Assembly: GCF_003337555.1 (NCBI RefSeq)
Contig: NZ_QPJK01000001.1
Span: 1 to 64,000, forward strand
Direction: 5' to 3'
DNA from: Pseudorhodoferax soli
GTDB taxonomy: Bacteria; Pseudomonadota; Gammaproteobacteria; Burkholderiales; Burkholderiaceae_C
Length of the DNA: 64,000 nucleotides
Shown here piece by piece: positions 1 to 10,703 of the stretch. Below the pieces are notes generated by a model. The model ran no database searches. It was not told where the DNA came from and worked only from the letters and a program-made list of their open reading frames with translations. Every line of letters starts with the position of its first letter. Position 1 is the stretch's first letter. A program made the translations under genes and the position numbers.

Positions 1-369
1 AGGAGGCGGGGTTTTCGCCCCCGCACGACGACTCACTTTTCTTGGCAATCGCCCAAGAAAAGTAAGCAAAAGAAGGCGACCCCGGTGCCCCTGTCCCTGC
101 GCTGGCGCTCCGGGCAACCTGCGGTGCTCGCGCCATGGGCTGCATTGCGCAACTCGCACCGTTCGCTTCGCTCACTACGCTCGAACAAGCGCAATGAGTC
201 AGTTCACGAAGCGCGAGGTTCCCCGCGCAGCCCATGGCACTGCACTCCTCGGCAGGGGCACAGGGGGAAGTCCCAGTCGGGCCATCGCTGCGCTCGGCCC
301 CGGATTCGGGCCGTCGCTGCGCTGGGCCCATGGATGCAGAGGATCTCATTTAGCCGGTAGCCAATTGCA
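1..369. repeat. Non-coding, palindrome-rich dispersed-repeat-like region
   Basis: No credible gene lies here; the open frames have no recognisable protein features. The stretch is built of nested inverted repeats. One is a perfect 11-bp hairpin, ACTTTTCTTGG at 35-45 and CCAAGAAAAGT at 53-63, with a 7-nt loop. Another is a 12-bp perfect pair, GCCATGGGCTGC at 132-143 and GCAGCCCATGGC at 227-238. A third is CATTGCGC at 143-150 with GCGCAATG at 189-196. This architecture resembles intergenic repeats that recur in Comamonadaceae genomes, but dispersal cannot be tested from one window. It lies just beyond the 3' end of the minus-strand gene at 370-1104, so it may also end that transcript. Confidence 0.5.
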
Positions 370-1104
370 TCAGGGCGTGGCCGGGAACCACTTCTTGACG
401 ATGGCCGCATAGCTGCCGTTCGCCTTGAGCATGGCGATCGCCTCGTTCACGGCCTTGGTCAATTCGGGCGAATCCTTGCGCAGCGCCATGCCGTATTCCT
501 CGGTGGTGAGCTGCTCGGGCAGCACCTTGAGGCCCGGGCGCGTGCGCACGTACTGGTAGGCGGCGGGCTTGCCCGTCACGGCGGCGTCGCTGCGGCCGAT
601 GTCCACGAGGTTGAACATCTCCTGGTTCTTCTCGACCTCGACGAGCTGGGCCTTGGGGTGCGCCTCCTTGAGGTAGCTGACGGACTTGGTGCCCACCTGC
701 ACGCTGACCTTCTTGCCGGCCAGGTCGGCGGGGCCCTTGATCGTGGCGTTGTCGGCCTTGACCATGGCGACCAGGCCGCCAGCGTAGTAGGGCTCGGTGA
801 AGTCGACGACCTTCTTGCGCTCGTCGGTGATGTAGATGGCCGACACGGCCATGTCCACGCGCTTGGAGACCAGCGCCGGGATCAGGCCCTTGAAGTCGAT
901 GTCCACCCACTCGATCTTGCGGCCCATCTGCTTGCCGATGGCTTCGACGAGCTCGGTGTCGAAGCCCGTGCGCTGGTTGTTCTCGAAGAACTCCATGGGC
1001 GGGAAGGTGGCGTCGGTGGCGACCTTGAGCACGGCCTGCGCGTGGGCGCCGAGGGCGGTGGACGACAGCAGGGCCAGTGCGAGCAGGTGGCGGCGAAGGG
1101 TCAT
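370..1104 (-). CDS. Polar amino-acid ABC transporter substrate-binding protein (SBP_bac_3)
   Basis: This 244-residue protein has an N-terminal signal peptide (MTLRRHLLALALL...GAHA, residues 1 to about 22). The mature part begins AVLKVATDATFPPMEF, the usual opening of family 3 periplasmic binding proteins for amino acids. The motifs GFDTELVEAIGKQMGR and VGTKSVSYLKE fit the two-lobed fold. I chose the start at 1104 because GGAGAA lies 5 nt upstream; an in-frame ATG 24 nt earlier has no such site. It is the last gene of the hut locus, 60 bp after the dioxygenase, and no cognate permease or ATPase lies beside it. A role in histidine or related imidazole uptake is inferred from position only. Confidence 0.88.
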   Translation of the reverse strand: MTLRRHLLALALLSSTALGAHAQAVLKVATDATFPPMEFFENNQRTGFDTELVEAIGKQMGRKIEWVDIDFKGLIPALVSKRVDMAVSAIYITDERKKVVDFTEPYYAGGLVAMVKADNATIKGPADLAGKKVSVQVGTKSVSYLKEAHPKAQLVEVEKNQEMFNLVDIGRSDAAVTGKPAAYQYVRTRPGLKVLPEQLTTEEYGMALRKDSPELTKAVNEAIAMLKANGSYAAIVKKWFPATP

Positions 1105-1164
1105 GGGGTTCTCCGGTGGGGAAGTCAAGGAAACGTGGAACCTAGCAGGATCGGGGCCGGGCGC

Positions 1165-2010
1165 TCAGCCGACCAGGCGCGGGAACAGCGCATGGTCCAT
1201 GGGCGCGCCGGCCGGCAGTTCGTCGGCCAGGCCCGGGAAATCGGGCGAGGTCGTCCAGCGCCGCGGCGCATGGCGGATGTCGTCGCCCAGGAAGCGCAGC
1301 GAGAACACGCGCCGGCGCTGCACGTTGCCGACACCGGCCGCAGCGTGCAGGGTGAGCATGTGGAAGCAGACGAAGTCGCCCGGTGCGATGTCCCAGCCCA
1401 GGATGGGAAAGCGCTCGCGCGCCGCTTCGATGTCGGGCAGGTCCGCCAGGCTGCCTTCGGGGAACCACCTGGCCTGGTGGTCCATGAAGGTGCGCGGCAT
1501 CAACCAGGGGCCCTGGTGCGAGCCGGCCACGAACTCCAGCGTGGATGCGCGCGGCACCGGATCGACAGGGATCCACATGCTCACGTTCTGCAGGCCGTCG
1601 ATGTTGTAGTAGGGCTGGTCCTGGTGCCAGGGCGTCTTCTGCCGTGTGCCGGGTTCCTTGACCAGCAGGTGGTCGTGGTAGAGCCGCACTTCGCGCGAAC
1701 CCATGAGGCGCTGGGCCAGCAGGGCCAGCGGCGTCTCGTGGATGAAGCGGCGGTAGGCACCGATGTGCTGCCAGTTGCAGAAGTCCTCGAAGAAGCGGCC
1801 CGGGTCGTCGGGCCGGCTCGCCACCTTGCCACGTGGGCTGGGGGCGGCCAGGTTCTCTTCGATGCCTTCGGCCAGCAGCGCGAGTTCGTCCTGCGTCAGC
1901 AGTTGGCGGATGACGCAGGCGCCGTCGCGCTGGAACTGGAGGACGGTGGCATCGTCCACGCGCTCGGCCACGCGCTGGCGCAGCGCTTCGGTGTCGGGCA
2001 AGCCGGCCAT
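1165..2010 (-). CDS. Phytanoyl-CoA dioxygenase (PhyH) family Fe(II)/2-oxoglutarate oxygenase
   Basis: This 281-residue cytoplasmic protein has the PhyH double-stranded beta-helix fold. The iron-binding H-X-D is visible as H129-Q-D131 in PWHQDQPYY. The distal histidine is H222 in MLTLHAAAG, and a following arginine in the RRRVFSLRF segment is placed to bind 2-oxoglutarate. The fingerprint GSHQGPW is typical of the family. It starts 3 bp after the hutU stop, so it is almost certainly co-transcribed with hutHU. No PhyH step belongs to the standard histidine pathway, and the family covers very diverse substrates (phytanoyl-CoA, ectoine, small acids). It may process an unusual imidazole substrate before HutH, or it may be unrelated cargo in the operon. 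Confidence 0.85.
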   Translation of the reverse strand: MAGLPDTEALRQRVAERVDDATVLQFQRDGACVIRQLLTQDELALLAEGIEENLAAPSPRGKVASRPDDPGRFFEDFCNWQHIGAYRRFIHETPLALLAQRLMGSREVRLYHDHLLVKEPGTRQKTPWHQDQPYYNIDGLQNVSMWIPVDPVPRASTLEFVAGSHQGPWLMPRTFMDHQARWFPEGSLADLPDIEAARERFPILGWDIAPGDFVCFHMLTLHAAAGVGNVQRRRVFSLRFLGDDIRHAPRRWTTSPDFPGLADELPAGAPMDHALFPRLVG

Positions 2011-2013
2011 GGC

Positions 2014-3729
<1,716 letters not shown>

Positions 3730-3750
3730 GGCGGTCTCCTTGGGGGGCGT

Positions 3751-5304
3751 TCAGGCGTGGCTGGGCAGGATGGCAGTGACGGCAGGGGGCCAGGTTCGAC
3801 CCTGCGCACCCAGCGCCCATTGCCGCATCGACTCCACATCGGGCGCGAGGTAGCGGTCCTGTTCGATGAAGGCCACGTGCGCGCGGATCGCGTCGAACTC
3901 GGCTTCCATGAGCGGGCTGCTCTTCAATTCGTGTTTCAGCTCGATGCCCTGGCAGGCGGCCATGGCCTCGATGCCGACGACCACGGCCGTGTTCTGCACC
4001 ATGTCGCCGAGACGGCGCGCCGCGAAGGTGGCCATCGACACATGGTCTTCCTGGTTGGCCGAGGTAGGCAGGCTGTCCACGCTGGCCGGGTGGGCCAGCG
4101 ACTTGTTCTCGGACGCGAGCGCCGCGGCCGTCACCTGCGCAATCATGAAACCGGAGTTGACGCCACCGTCGCGCACCAGGAATGGCGGCAGGTTGGACAG
4201 GCCCGAATCCAGCAGCAGCGCCATGCGGCGCTCGGAAATGGCGCCGATCTCGGCGATGGCCAAAGCCAGGATGTCGGCCGCGAAGGCCACGGGCTCGGCG
4301 TGGAAGTTGCCGCCCGAGATGACCTCGCCCGTGTCGGTGAACACCAGCGGGTTGTCCGATGCCGCATTGGCCTCGATCACCAGCACGCGCGCTGCGTGGG
4401 CCAGGTTGTCCAGGCAGGCGCCCATGACCTGCGGAATGCAGCGGATCGAGTACGGGTCCTGCACGCGGCCGCAGTTGGCGTGGCCGGGAATGATCTCGCT
4501 GCCGTCGAGCAGCGCGCGCACGGCGTCGGCCACCGCCATCTGGCCCGGCTGGCCCCGCGCGGCATGGATGCGCGCATCGAAGGGCTTGATCGAACCCTGG
4601 ATGGCTTCGAGCGACAGCGCGCCGGCCATCAGGCCCGCGGCGAACACGTTCTCGGCACCGAAGAGGCCGGCCAGCGCCAGCGCGGTCGAGACCTGGGTGC
4701 CGTTCAGCAGCGCCAGGCCTTCCTTGGGGCCCAGCACGAAGGGCTCCAGGCCGATGGCGCGCATGGCCTCGGCACCGGGCACCACGCGGCCGTCCGCCAG
4801 CTCGGCCTCGCCTTCGCCGATCAGCACGCAGGCCAGGTGGGCCAGCGGCGCCAGGTCGCCCGAGGCACCGACGGAGCCCTTGGCGGGGATGCGCGGCACC
4901 ACGCCGGCATTGAACAGCGCCAGAAGCGCGTCGACGATCTCCGGCCGAATGCCCGAGTGGCCCCGCGCCAGGCTCACGGCCTTGGTGGCCAGCACCAGCC
5001 GCACCACGCCGGCCGCCAGCGGCGAGCCCGTGCCCACGCTGTGCGAGAGCACGAGGTTGCGCTGCAGTTCGGCCAGCCGCTCGGGCGGGATCACTGTCTG
5101 CGCGAGCTTGCCGAAACCGGTGTTGATGCCGTAGACCACGGCACCGGCGTCGAGGATGGACTGCACGGTGGCCTGCGCGGCCAGCAGGCCGGCGCGGGCG
5201 CCCTCGTCCATCGCCAGTCGCACGCCGCCTGCGTGGATGCGTCGCAACTGGGCAAGGCCCACGTCGCCGGGCGACAGCGTCAAGGTGTCGGTTTCACTGC
5301 TCAT
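3751..5304 (-). CDS. hutH: Histidine ammonia-lyase
   Basis: This 517-residue cytoplasmic enzyme deaminates L-histidine to trans-urocanate and ammonia. The Ala147-Ser148-Gly149 triad, in [14 protein letters not shown], is the source of the autocatalytic MIO prosthetic group. The YGINTGFG segment near residue 58 carries the catalytic tyrosine of the family. QEDHVSM in the C-terminal half is also typical. The start at 5304 has AGGAG about 6 nt upstream. A HutC-like operator at 5312-5325 abuts and slightly overlaps that ribosome site, so repression close to translation start is plausible. It heads the hutH-hutU-PhyH-SBP unit. Confidence 0.97.
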   Translation of the reverse strand: MSSETDTLTLSPGDVGLAQLRRIHAGGVRLAMDEGARAGLLAAQATVQSILDAGAVVYGINTGFGKLAQTVIPPERLAELQRNLVLSHSVGTGSPLAAGVVRLVLATKAVSLARGHSGIRPEIVDALLALFNAGVVPRIPAKGSVGASGDLAPLAHLACVLIGEGEAELADGRVVPGAEAMRAIGLEPFVLGPKEGLALLNGTQVSTALALAGLFGAENVFAAGLMAGALSLEAIQGSIKPFDARIHAARGQPGQMAVADAVRALLDGSEIIPGHANCGRVQDPYSIRCIPQVMGACLDNLAHAARVLVIEANAASDNPLVFTDTGEVISGGNFHAEPVAFAADILALAIAEIGAISERRMALLLDSGLSNLPPFLVRDGGVNSGFMIAQVTAAALASENKSLAHPASVDSLPTSANQEDHVSMATFAARRLGDMVQNTAVVVGIEAMAACQGIELKHELKSSPLMEAEFDAIRAHVAFIEQDRYLAPDVESMRQWALGAQGRTWPPAVTAILPSHA

Positions 5305-5311
5305 GGCATCT

Positions 5312-5325
5312 CCTGTCTATACAAG
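5312..5325. promoter_or_regulatory. HutC-like operator upstream of hutH
   Basis: CCTGTCTATACAAG on the plus strand contains TGTCTATACA, one base from the perfect palindrome TGTATATACA expected for HutC-subfamily GntR repressors. It lies between hutC and hutH, 7 bp upstream of the hutH ATG, and touches its Shine-Dalgarno sequence. A perfect version of the same site occurs at 8931-8942. Confidence 0.6.
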
Positions 5326-5456
5326 TACGGGCGCAAAAAGTTCAGGCAAGGCGCCTCCGTCGTGCCCTGCCAATGCAACGGTCGCGCTGGTCGGTGCCCC
5401 CGCGGCATTCGCGCTGGCGTCGATCCCCGCTGCGCGGGGCCCCTCGCCGCGTGCGC

Positions 5457-6233
5457 TCATGCCAGCCCCTGATTCCCATCGTTGCGCAAACGGCTGCCCA
5501 GCCGATAGCGCGACGCGGGATGCAGGCAGCGCACCAGCGTGATGGTCTGCCCGCGCGCCCAGGTGCGGCGCGTCAGCAGCAAACAGGGTTCGGCCCGGTC
5601 CATGGCCAGGCGCTCGGCCTGTTCGGCCGTCGGCAGCACGGCATCGACCAGGTGCTCGATCTGGTCGAAGGGCACGTTGCGCACGAGGTATTCGCTGGGC
5701 GGCACGCTGGAGAAATCCTGCTCCAGGAAGGCCGGCACGATGCGCGGGTTCACGTAGCGGTCTTCCAGCTGCACGGGCACGCCGTCTTCCAGGTGCAGGC
5801 AGATGCAGTGCACCAGCGATTCGCCCATGCGCACGTCCATCCACACCGCCACATCGGGCGACGCGGCCACGCGCTCGGCCGCGATCAGCTGGAAGCCGTA
5901 GTCGTGGCCACGGCCGCGGATCTCGCTGGCGATGTTGGCGATCTGCAGCAGCGTGGACTGCGGCTTGGCCTCGGCCACGAAGCTGCCCACGCCGGCCACG
6001 CGCACCACCCTGCCCTGGTCCATGAGCTCGCGCAGCGCGCGGTTGGCCGTCATGCGCGAGATGCCGAACTGCGCCACGAGCTCGTGCTCGGAAGGCAGCC
6101 GGTGCCCGGCCGGCCACTCGCCGCTCTGGATGCGGCGCGTGATGTGCTCCTTCACCTGCTCGTACAGCGCCAGCGCCGGCGCCGCCTCGGAGCGGGCGGG
6201 CGGGCGTGGGGCGGGCGCGGCGCCGGCTTTCAT
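5457..6233 (-). CDS. hutC: GntR-family (HutC subfamily) repressor
   Basis: This 258-residue regulator has an N-terminal winged helix-turn-helix (about residues 20-88, with LPSEHELVAQFGISRMTANRALREL as the recognition region) and a C-terminal UTRA ligand-binding domain (about 105-245). The ligand in the best-known HutC proteins is urocanate. It starts 1 bp after the stop of the ABC ATPase gene, so it is transcribed with the importer. It is separated from hutH by 152 bp that contain a HutC-like operator. It therefore probably represses both the importer operon, through 8931-8942, and hutHU, through 5312-5325. Confidence 0.9.
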   Translation of the reverse strand: MKAGAAPAPRPPARSEAAPALALYEQVKEHITRRIQSGEWPAGHRLPSEHELVAQFGISRMTANRALRELMDQGRVVRVAGVGSFVAEAKPQSTLLQIANIASEIRGRGHDYGFQLIAAERVAASPDVAVWMDVRMGESLVHCICLHLEDGVPVQLEDRYVNPRIVPAFLEQDFSSVPPSEYLVRNVPFDQIEHLVDAVLPTAEQAERLAMDRAEPCLLLTRRTWARGQTITLVRCLHPASRYRLGSRLRNDGNQGLA

Positions 6234-6234
6234 G

Positions 6235-7016
<782 letters not shown>

Positions 7017-7017
<1 letters not shown>

Positions 7018-7862
7018 CACAGGCTGGCCCAGGCGAACAACTTCTTGTTGACCGCCTTGAAGATGAAGTCGGACACCAGCCCGATCAGGCCGATGACGAT
7101 GATGCCGAAGATGATCTGGCCGGTGTTCAGCAGGGCCTGGCTGTCGGTGATCATGTGGCCGATGCCCGAGGACGAGCCGATCAGTTCGGCCACGATCACG
7201 TAGGTCCAGGCCCAGCCTAGCACCAGGCGCAGGGTTTCGGCGATGCCGGGCGCGGCACCAGGGATCAGCACGCGGCGCACGATGCCGGGGCTGTCGGCCC
7301 CCAGCGTGTAGGCGGCCTCCACGAGGTCCTTGCGCGCACCGCCCACGGTCACGGCCACCATCAGGATGATCTGGAACACCGAGCCGATGAAGATCACCAG
7401 CAGCTTCTGCGTCTCGCCGATGCCGGCCCACAGGATCAGCAGCGGGATGAAGGCCGAGGCCGGCAGGTAGCGGCAGAACGAGACGAAGGGTTCGAGGAAG
7501 GCCTCGACCGGCTTGTACGCCCCCATCGCGATGCCCAGCGGCACGGCGACCACGGCCGCCAGGATGAAGCCGCCCAGCACGCGCCACACCGTCATGCCGA
7601 TGTCGTGGATGAAGCCGTACTCGGTGAACAGCAGCCAGGCTTCCTGCACCATGGTGATGGGGCTGGCCAGGAAGGTCGGCGAGACGAAGCCGCCGAGCGT
7701 GAAGAACGCCCAGACCGCCACGAACAGCACGAAGAACGCCAGGCCCAGCAGCCAGCGGGCCTGCGGGCTGACGGGCTCCAACGGCACCATGCCGCGGCGG
7801 CGCCGGCCGGCAGGGGCCGCCGGCAGCGACGCGGAAAGGACGCGGGTGGTGTCGCCGGCCAT
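7017..7862 (-). CDS. ABC transporter permease, nitrate/sulfonate/taurine type
   Basis: This 281-residue inner-membrane protein has about six membrane segments, the first near residues 35-53 (WLLGLAFFVLFVAVWAFFTL). The BPD_transp_1 coupling motif appears as EAAYTLGADSPGIVRRVLIPGAAPGI near residues 175-200. Length and motif fit the SsuC/TauC family. It starts 3 bp after the stop of the binding-protein gene and its stop overlaps the ATPase start. It forms the channel of the hut-linked importer. Confidence 0.92.
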
Positions 7863-7865
7863 GGC

Positions 7866-8828
7866 TTACTTGATGTAGCTGGCGTCGTACATGGCCGACC
7901 AGTTGTCGGGCTGCTTGCGGATCACGCCGGCCTCTTGCAGGATCACCGCGGCCTCCTTCATGAAGGTCTCCAGCTCACCGGCGAAGAACTTCTGGTTGGC
8001 CGCCTTGTCTTGCCAGCGCAGGAAGTTCGCCGACTTGGCGAAGGCCTCGCCGGTCTGCTTGACCGCGCCGCCCATGATCTCGTTGGACTTGGCCGTGTCT
8101 GCCTTGATCATCTCCAGCGCCTGGAAGTAGGAGTCCACCAGCGCCTTGGCGGCTGCGGGGTTGGCCTTCAGGAAGTCGGGCGCGCAGCCCAGCGTGTCCT
8201 GGATGTGCGGGAAGTCCAGCGTGGTCGCCAGGATCTTGCCGGCGGCGGCGTTGTCGCGCACGGTGGAGAGGTAGGGCTCGTAGGTCACGGCGGCGTCGTT
8301 CTGGCCGGTCACGAAGGACTGGGCGGCCGGCTGCGGCGCCAGCGTGACGGTCTTGACATCCTTGATGCTCATGCCGTTCTTGCTCAGCAGCCAGGCGAGC
8401 GTGAAATACGGCGCGGTGCCGGGCGCGTCCACCGCCACGGTCTTGCCCTTGAGGTCGGCGAAGCCCTTGATGTCGTTGCGCACGGCGATGCCGTCGGCGC
8501 CGTAGGACTTGTCCAGCTGCACGATCTGCACGATCGGCACGCCGTTGGTGTTCCAGGCCACGTGCGTCTCCACCGTGGTGGCGGCGCATTGGATGGACTT
8601 GGAGGCCAGGGCCAGATGGCGGTCTTTCTGCGGAATCATCTTGATCTCCACGTCCAGCCCGTTCTTCTTGAAGATGCCAGCCTTGTCGGCCAGCGTCAGC
8701 GGCGCGAAGCCGGTCCAGCCGGACATGCCGATCACGACCTTGGTCTGCGCGGCAGCGCCCTGGGCCATCGCGGCCAGCGCGCCTGCGGCCAGCACGGTGG
8801 CGATCTTGGAGAAAACTGTCTTGGCCAT
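7866..8828 (-). CDS. ABC transporter substrate-binding protein, NMT1/SsuA-like
   Basis: This 320-residue protein has a signal peptide ending near AMAQGAAA-QT. The mature part reads KVVIGMSGWTGFAPLTLADKAGIFKKNGLDVEI, the standard N-lobe of NMT1/SsuA-like receptors. I chose the ATG at 8828, which has GGAGG about 8 nt upstream, over an in-frame ATG 57 nt earlier that lacks a ribosome site. It is the first gene of the importer-hutC unit. A perfect CTGTATATACAG palindrome lies 103 bp upstream of the start. The ligand cannot be read from sequence. Confidence 0.9.
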   Translation of the reverse strand: MAKTVFSKIATVLAAGALAAMAQGAAAQTKVVIGMSGWTGFAPLTLADKAGIFKKNGLDVEIKMIPQKDRHLALASKSIQCAATTVETHVAWNTNGVPIVQIVQLDKSYGADGIAVRNDIKGFADLKGKTVAVDAPGTAPYFTLAWLLSKNGMSIKDVKTVTLAPQPAAQSFVTGQNDAAVTYEPYLSTVRDNAAAGKILATTLDFPHIQDTLGCAPDFLKANPAAAKALVDSYFQALEMIKADTAKSNEIMGGAVKQTGEAFAKSANFLRWQDKAANQKFFAGELETFMKEAAVILQEAGVIRKQPDNWSAMYDASYIK

Positions 8829-8930
8829 GCGGCCCTCCTCGGTTGGGTTGAACGCTTCGGAATGCTTCCGTCTTGCCGTTGGCACCCCGGTGAGGGCACG
8901 CGCGGCGCAGTCTCATTCGCTTGAGCAGAC

Positions 8931-8942
8931 CTGTATATACAG
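8931..8942. promoter_or_regulatory. HutC-like operator upstream of the importer operon
   Basis: CTGTATATACAG is a perfect 12-bp palindrome upstream of the gene at 7866-8828. It matches the TGTATATACA core preferred by HutC-type GntR repressors and resembles the site in front of hutH at 5312-5325. It supports joint control of transport and catabolism. Confidence 0.6.
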
Positions 8943-8958
8943 ATTAACCCGTGAGTAT

Positions 8959-9018
8959 CCCCAATTTGGGGCGCGCCCACGGGCTGGGCTGGTAGGCAGG
9001 CACCGGGACGGTGCCTGC
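8959..9018. other. Paired palindromes in the divergent intergenic region
   Basis: CCCCAATTTGGGG (8959-8971) is a 13-bp palindrome around a central T. Downstream, GCAGGCACC (8996-9004) and GGTGCCTGC (9010-9018) form a perfect 9-bp stem with a 5-nt loop. Neither has a T-run, and the flanking genes diverge, so a terminator is not required. They could be regulator sites or a structured leader. The function is unknown. Confidence 0.3.
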
Positions 9019-9070
9019 ACCGGCAGGGCTGCCAGCGAATGGAGGAGCACCAGCAGGGAGCGTGCCAAGC

Positions 9071-9105
9071 TTGAAAACACGTCAAACTTGCGCACATAAT
9101 ATGTG
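9071..9105 (+). promoter_or_regulatory. Promoter and autoregulatory palindrome of the toxin-antitoxin pair
   Basis: TTGAAA (9071-9076) and CATAAT (9095-9100), 18 bp apart, look like sigma70 -35 and -10 boxes. A 13-bp palindrome, CACATA-A-TATGTG at 9093-9105, covers the -10 box. That is where a ribbon-helix-helix antitoxin would bind to repress its own operon. Confidence 0.5.
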
Positions 9106-9121
9106 TGAACCGGAGCCATTC

Positions 9122-9346
9122 ATGAACATCACGCTATCCGTGAACGAGCAGGTCGCGCAACGCGCCCGCGAAGCCGCCCAGAAGATGGGCAAGAGCCTGA
9201 ACCAAGCCGTGCGCGACTACCTGGAGCAGTTGGCGGGCAGCGCCCAGCGCGAGCAGCAGTGGGCGCAGTTCGAGGCGAACTGCCTTCAGTCAAACGCCCG
9301 GCTCGACGGCTGGCACTTCGACCGCGACGAAGCCAACGCGCGCTGA
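9122..9346 (+). CDS. Antitoxin of a PIN-domain toxin-antitoxin pair
   Basis: This 74-residue protein begins MNITLSVNEQVAQRAREAAQKMGKSLNQAVRDYLEQLAG. It fits a short ribbon-helix-helix DNA-binding N-terminus: a beta-strand with alternating polar residues, then two helices. The C-terminal tail (QSNARLDGWHFDRDEANAR) would wrap the toxin. The start follows the promoter and palindrome at 9071-9105, and an upstream in-frame extension is not supported. The toxin start is 3 bp downstream of its stop. The antitoxin family is inferred from size, pattern and partner. Confidence 0.82.
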   Translation: MNITLSVNEQVAQRAREAAQKMGKSLNQAVRDYLEQLAGSAQREQQWAQFEANCLQSNARLDGWHFDRDEANAR

Positions 9347-9349
9347 GCC

Positions 9350-9775
9350 ATGGGCGAACGCAGCTTCATCGACACCAACATCCTCGTCTACGCGGAAGCG
9401 AGCGACCTGCCCGCCAAACAGCGGACGGCATTGGATCTGCTGAAGCGGCTGTACGAAGAGGCCAGCGGCGTGCTGTCCACCCAGGTGCTGCAGGAATACT
9501 GCAATGTCGCCATCAGGAAGCTGCGCATGCCGGCGCAGCAGATCCGCGCGCGGCTCGATCTGTACGAGCAGTTCGAGATCGTCCAGGTCACGCCGGTGAT
9601 CGTGCGCATGGGACTGGATCTACACCAGACGCGCAGCCTTTCGTTCTACGACGCGCTGATCGTGGCCAGCGCGCAAACGGCCGGTTGCAGCACGCTGTTC
9701 AGCGAGGACCTGAACACCGGGGACAAGATGGGACCGGTGCGCATCGCCAACCCGTTTGCAGCCGGCGCGCCCTGA
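9350..9775 (+). CDS. vapC: PIN-domain ribonuclease toxin (VapC-like)
   Basis: This 141-residue PIN-domain protein is a predicted Mg2+-dependent RNase that cuts tRNA or other RNA when free of its antitoxin. The acidic active-site residues are visible: D8 (FIDTNILVY), E49 (VLQEYCNV), D101 (SFYDALIV) and D120 (LFSEDLN). The order antitoxin-toxin with a 3-bp gap is the usual arrangement. The pair sits alone between the hut locus and a convergent kinase gene, a common place for a recently gained module. All four acidic residues are present, so it looks intact. Confidence 0.88.
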   Translation: MGERSFIDTNILVYAEASDLPAKQRTALDLLKRLYEEASGVLSTQVLQEYCNVAIRKLRMPAQQIRARLDLYEQFEIVQVTPVIVRMGLDLHQTRSLSFYDALIVASAQTAGCSTLFSEDLNTGDKMGPVRIANPFAAGAP

Positions 9776-9776
9776 G

Positions 9777-10703
9777 TCAGCCGCGCGTCGCCAGCAAGGC
9801 GCCCACCTGCGCCGCCGTCGGCATGCCGCCGATGGCGCCCTGCCCCGTGACCGACAGCGCCGCCGCCGCGTTGGCGCGCTGCATGGCCTGCTCCAGCGGC
9901 AGGCCGCGTGCGAGCGCAGCGGCCAGCGCGCCGTTGAAGGTGTCGCCGGCGCCGATGGTGTCGACCACGGCCTCCATGCGCCAGCCGGCGATGGTCAGCG
10001 GCGCAACGCCCGGGCGCCACAAACAACAGCCTTCAGCGCCCAGCGTGGCCAGCACGGCGCCCACGCCGCAGGCCAGCAGGCGCTGCGCGCCCTGCGCCAG
10101 CGGCGCATCGGCCGGCAGCTGCGCCAGGCTGCGCAGCTCGGTCTCGTTGGGGGTCAACAGATCGGTCAGCGCCAGCAACGCGTCCGGCAGTTCGGCGGCA
10201 GGCGCGGGGTTCAGCAGCGTGGTGACCCCTGCCGCGCGCGCGATGCGGAACGCGGCCAGCGTGGCCGCCTGCGGCACCTCGTTGGAGGCAATGACGACGC
10301 GCGCACCGGCGATCGTGGCCCGCGCGGCATGCACTTGGGCTTCACCCAGGCCGGTGCCGGCGCCCGGCGCCACAGCGATGCTGTTGTCGCCATCGTCGAA
10401 CACCAGGATCTGCGCCACGCCGCTGCGCTCGCCTTCGACCTGCTCCACGTGCTCGGTCGCGATGCCTTCGCGCGCCCACAGGTCCAGGCCCATGCGGCCG
10501 AAATCGTCGCGGCCGATGCGCGCGACCACGGCCGTGCGCGCGCCCTGCCTCGCGCAGGCCACGGCCGCGTTCGAACCCTTGCCGCCGGGGCTGATGTCGA
10601 ACGAGCGCGCCAGCACGGTCTCGCCGCGCGCCATGGGCCGCGGCACGCGCGACACCAGGTCGGCGTTCCAGCTGGCGATGCAGACGACATCGACCATCTG
10701 CAT
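9777..10703 (-). CDS. PfkB-family sugar kinase (ribokinase-like)
   Basis: This 308-residue protein phosphorylates a sugar or sugar-like alcohol with ATP. It has the N-terminal PfkB signature SPGGKGSN (residues 38-45) and the C-terminal signature DTIGAGDTF with the catalytic base D254. Overall it is closest to ribokinases in appearance. It is the last gene of the operon that starts with the FAD enzyme at 16944-18368. Its ATG overlaps the stop of the DapA-family gene by 1 nt. No ribose transport genes are nearby, so ribose is not assumed to be the substrate. Confidence 0.85.
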   Translation of the reverse strand: MQMVDVVCIASWNADLVSRVPRPMARGETVLARSFDISPGGKGSNAAVACARQGARTAVVARIGRDDFGRMGLDLWAREGIATEHVEQVEGERSGVAQILVFDDGDNSIAVAPGAGTGLGEAQVHAARATIAGARVVIASNEVPQAATLAAFRIARAAGVTTLLNPAPAAELPDALLALTDLLTPNETELRSLAQLPADAPLAQGAQRLLACGVGAVLATLGAEGCCLWRPGVAPLTIAGWRMEAVVDTIGAGDTFNGALAAALARGLPLEQAMQRANAAAALSVTGQGAIGGMPTAAQVGALLATRG

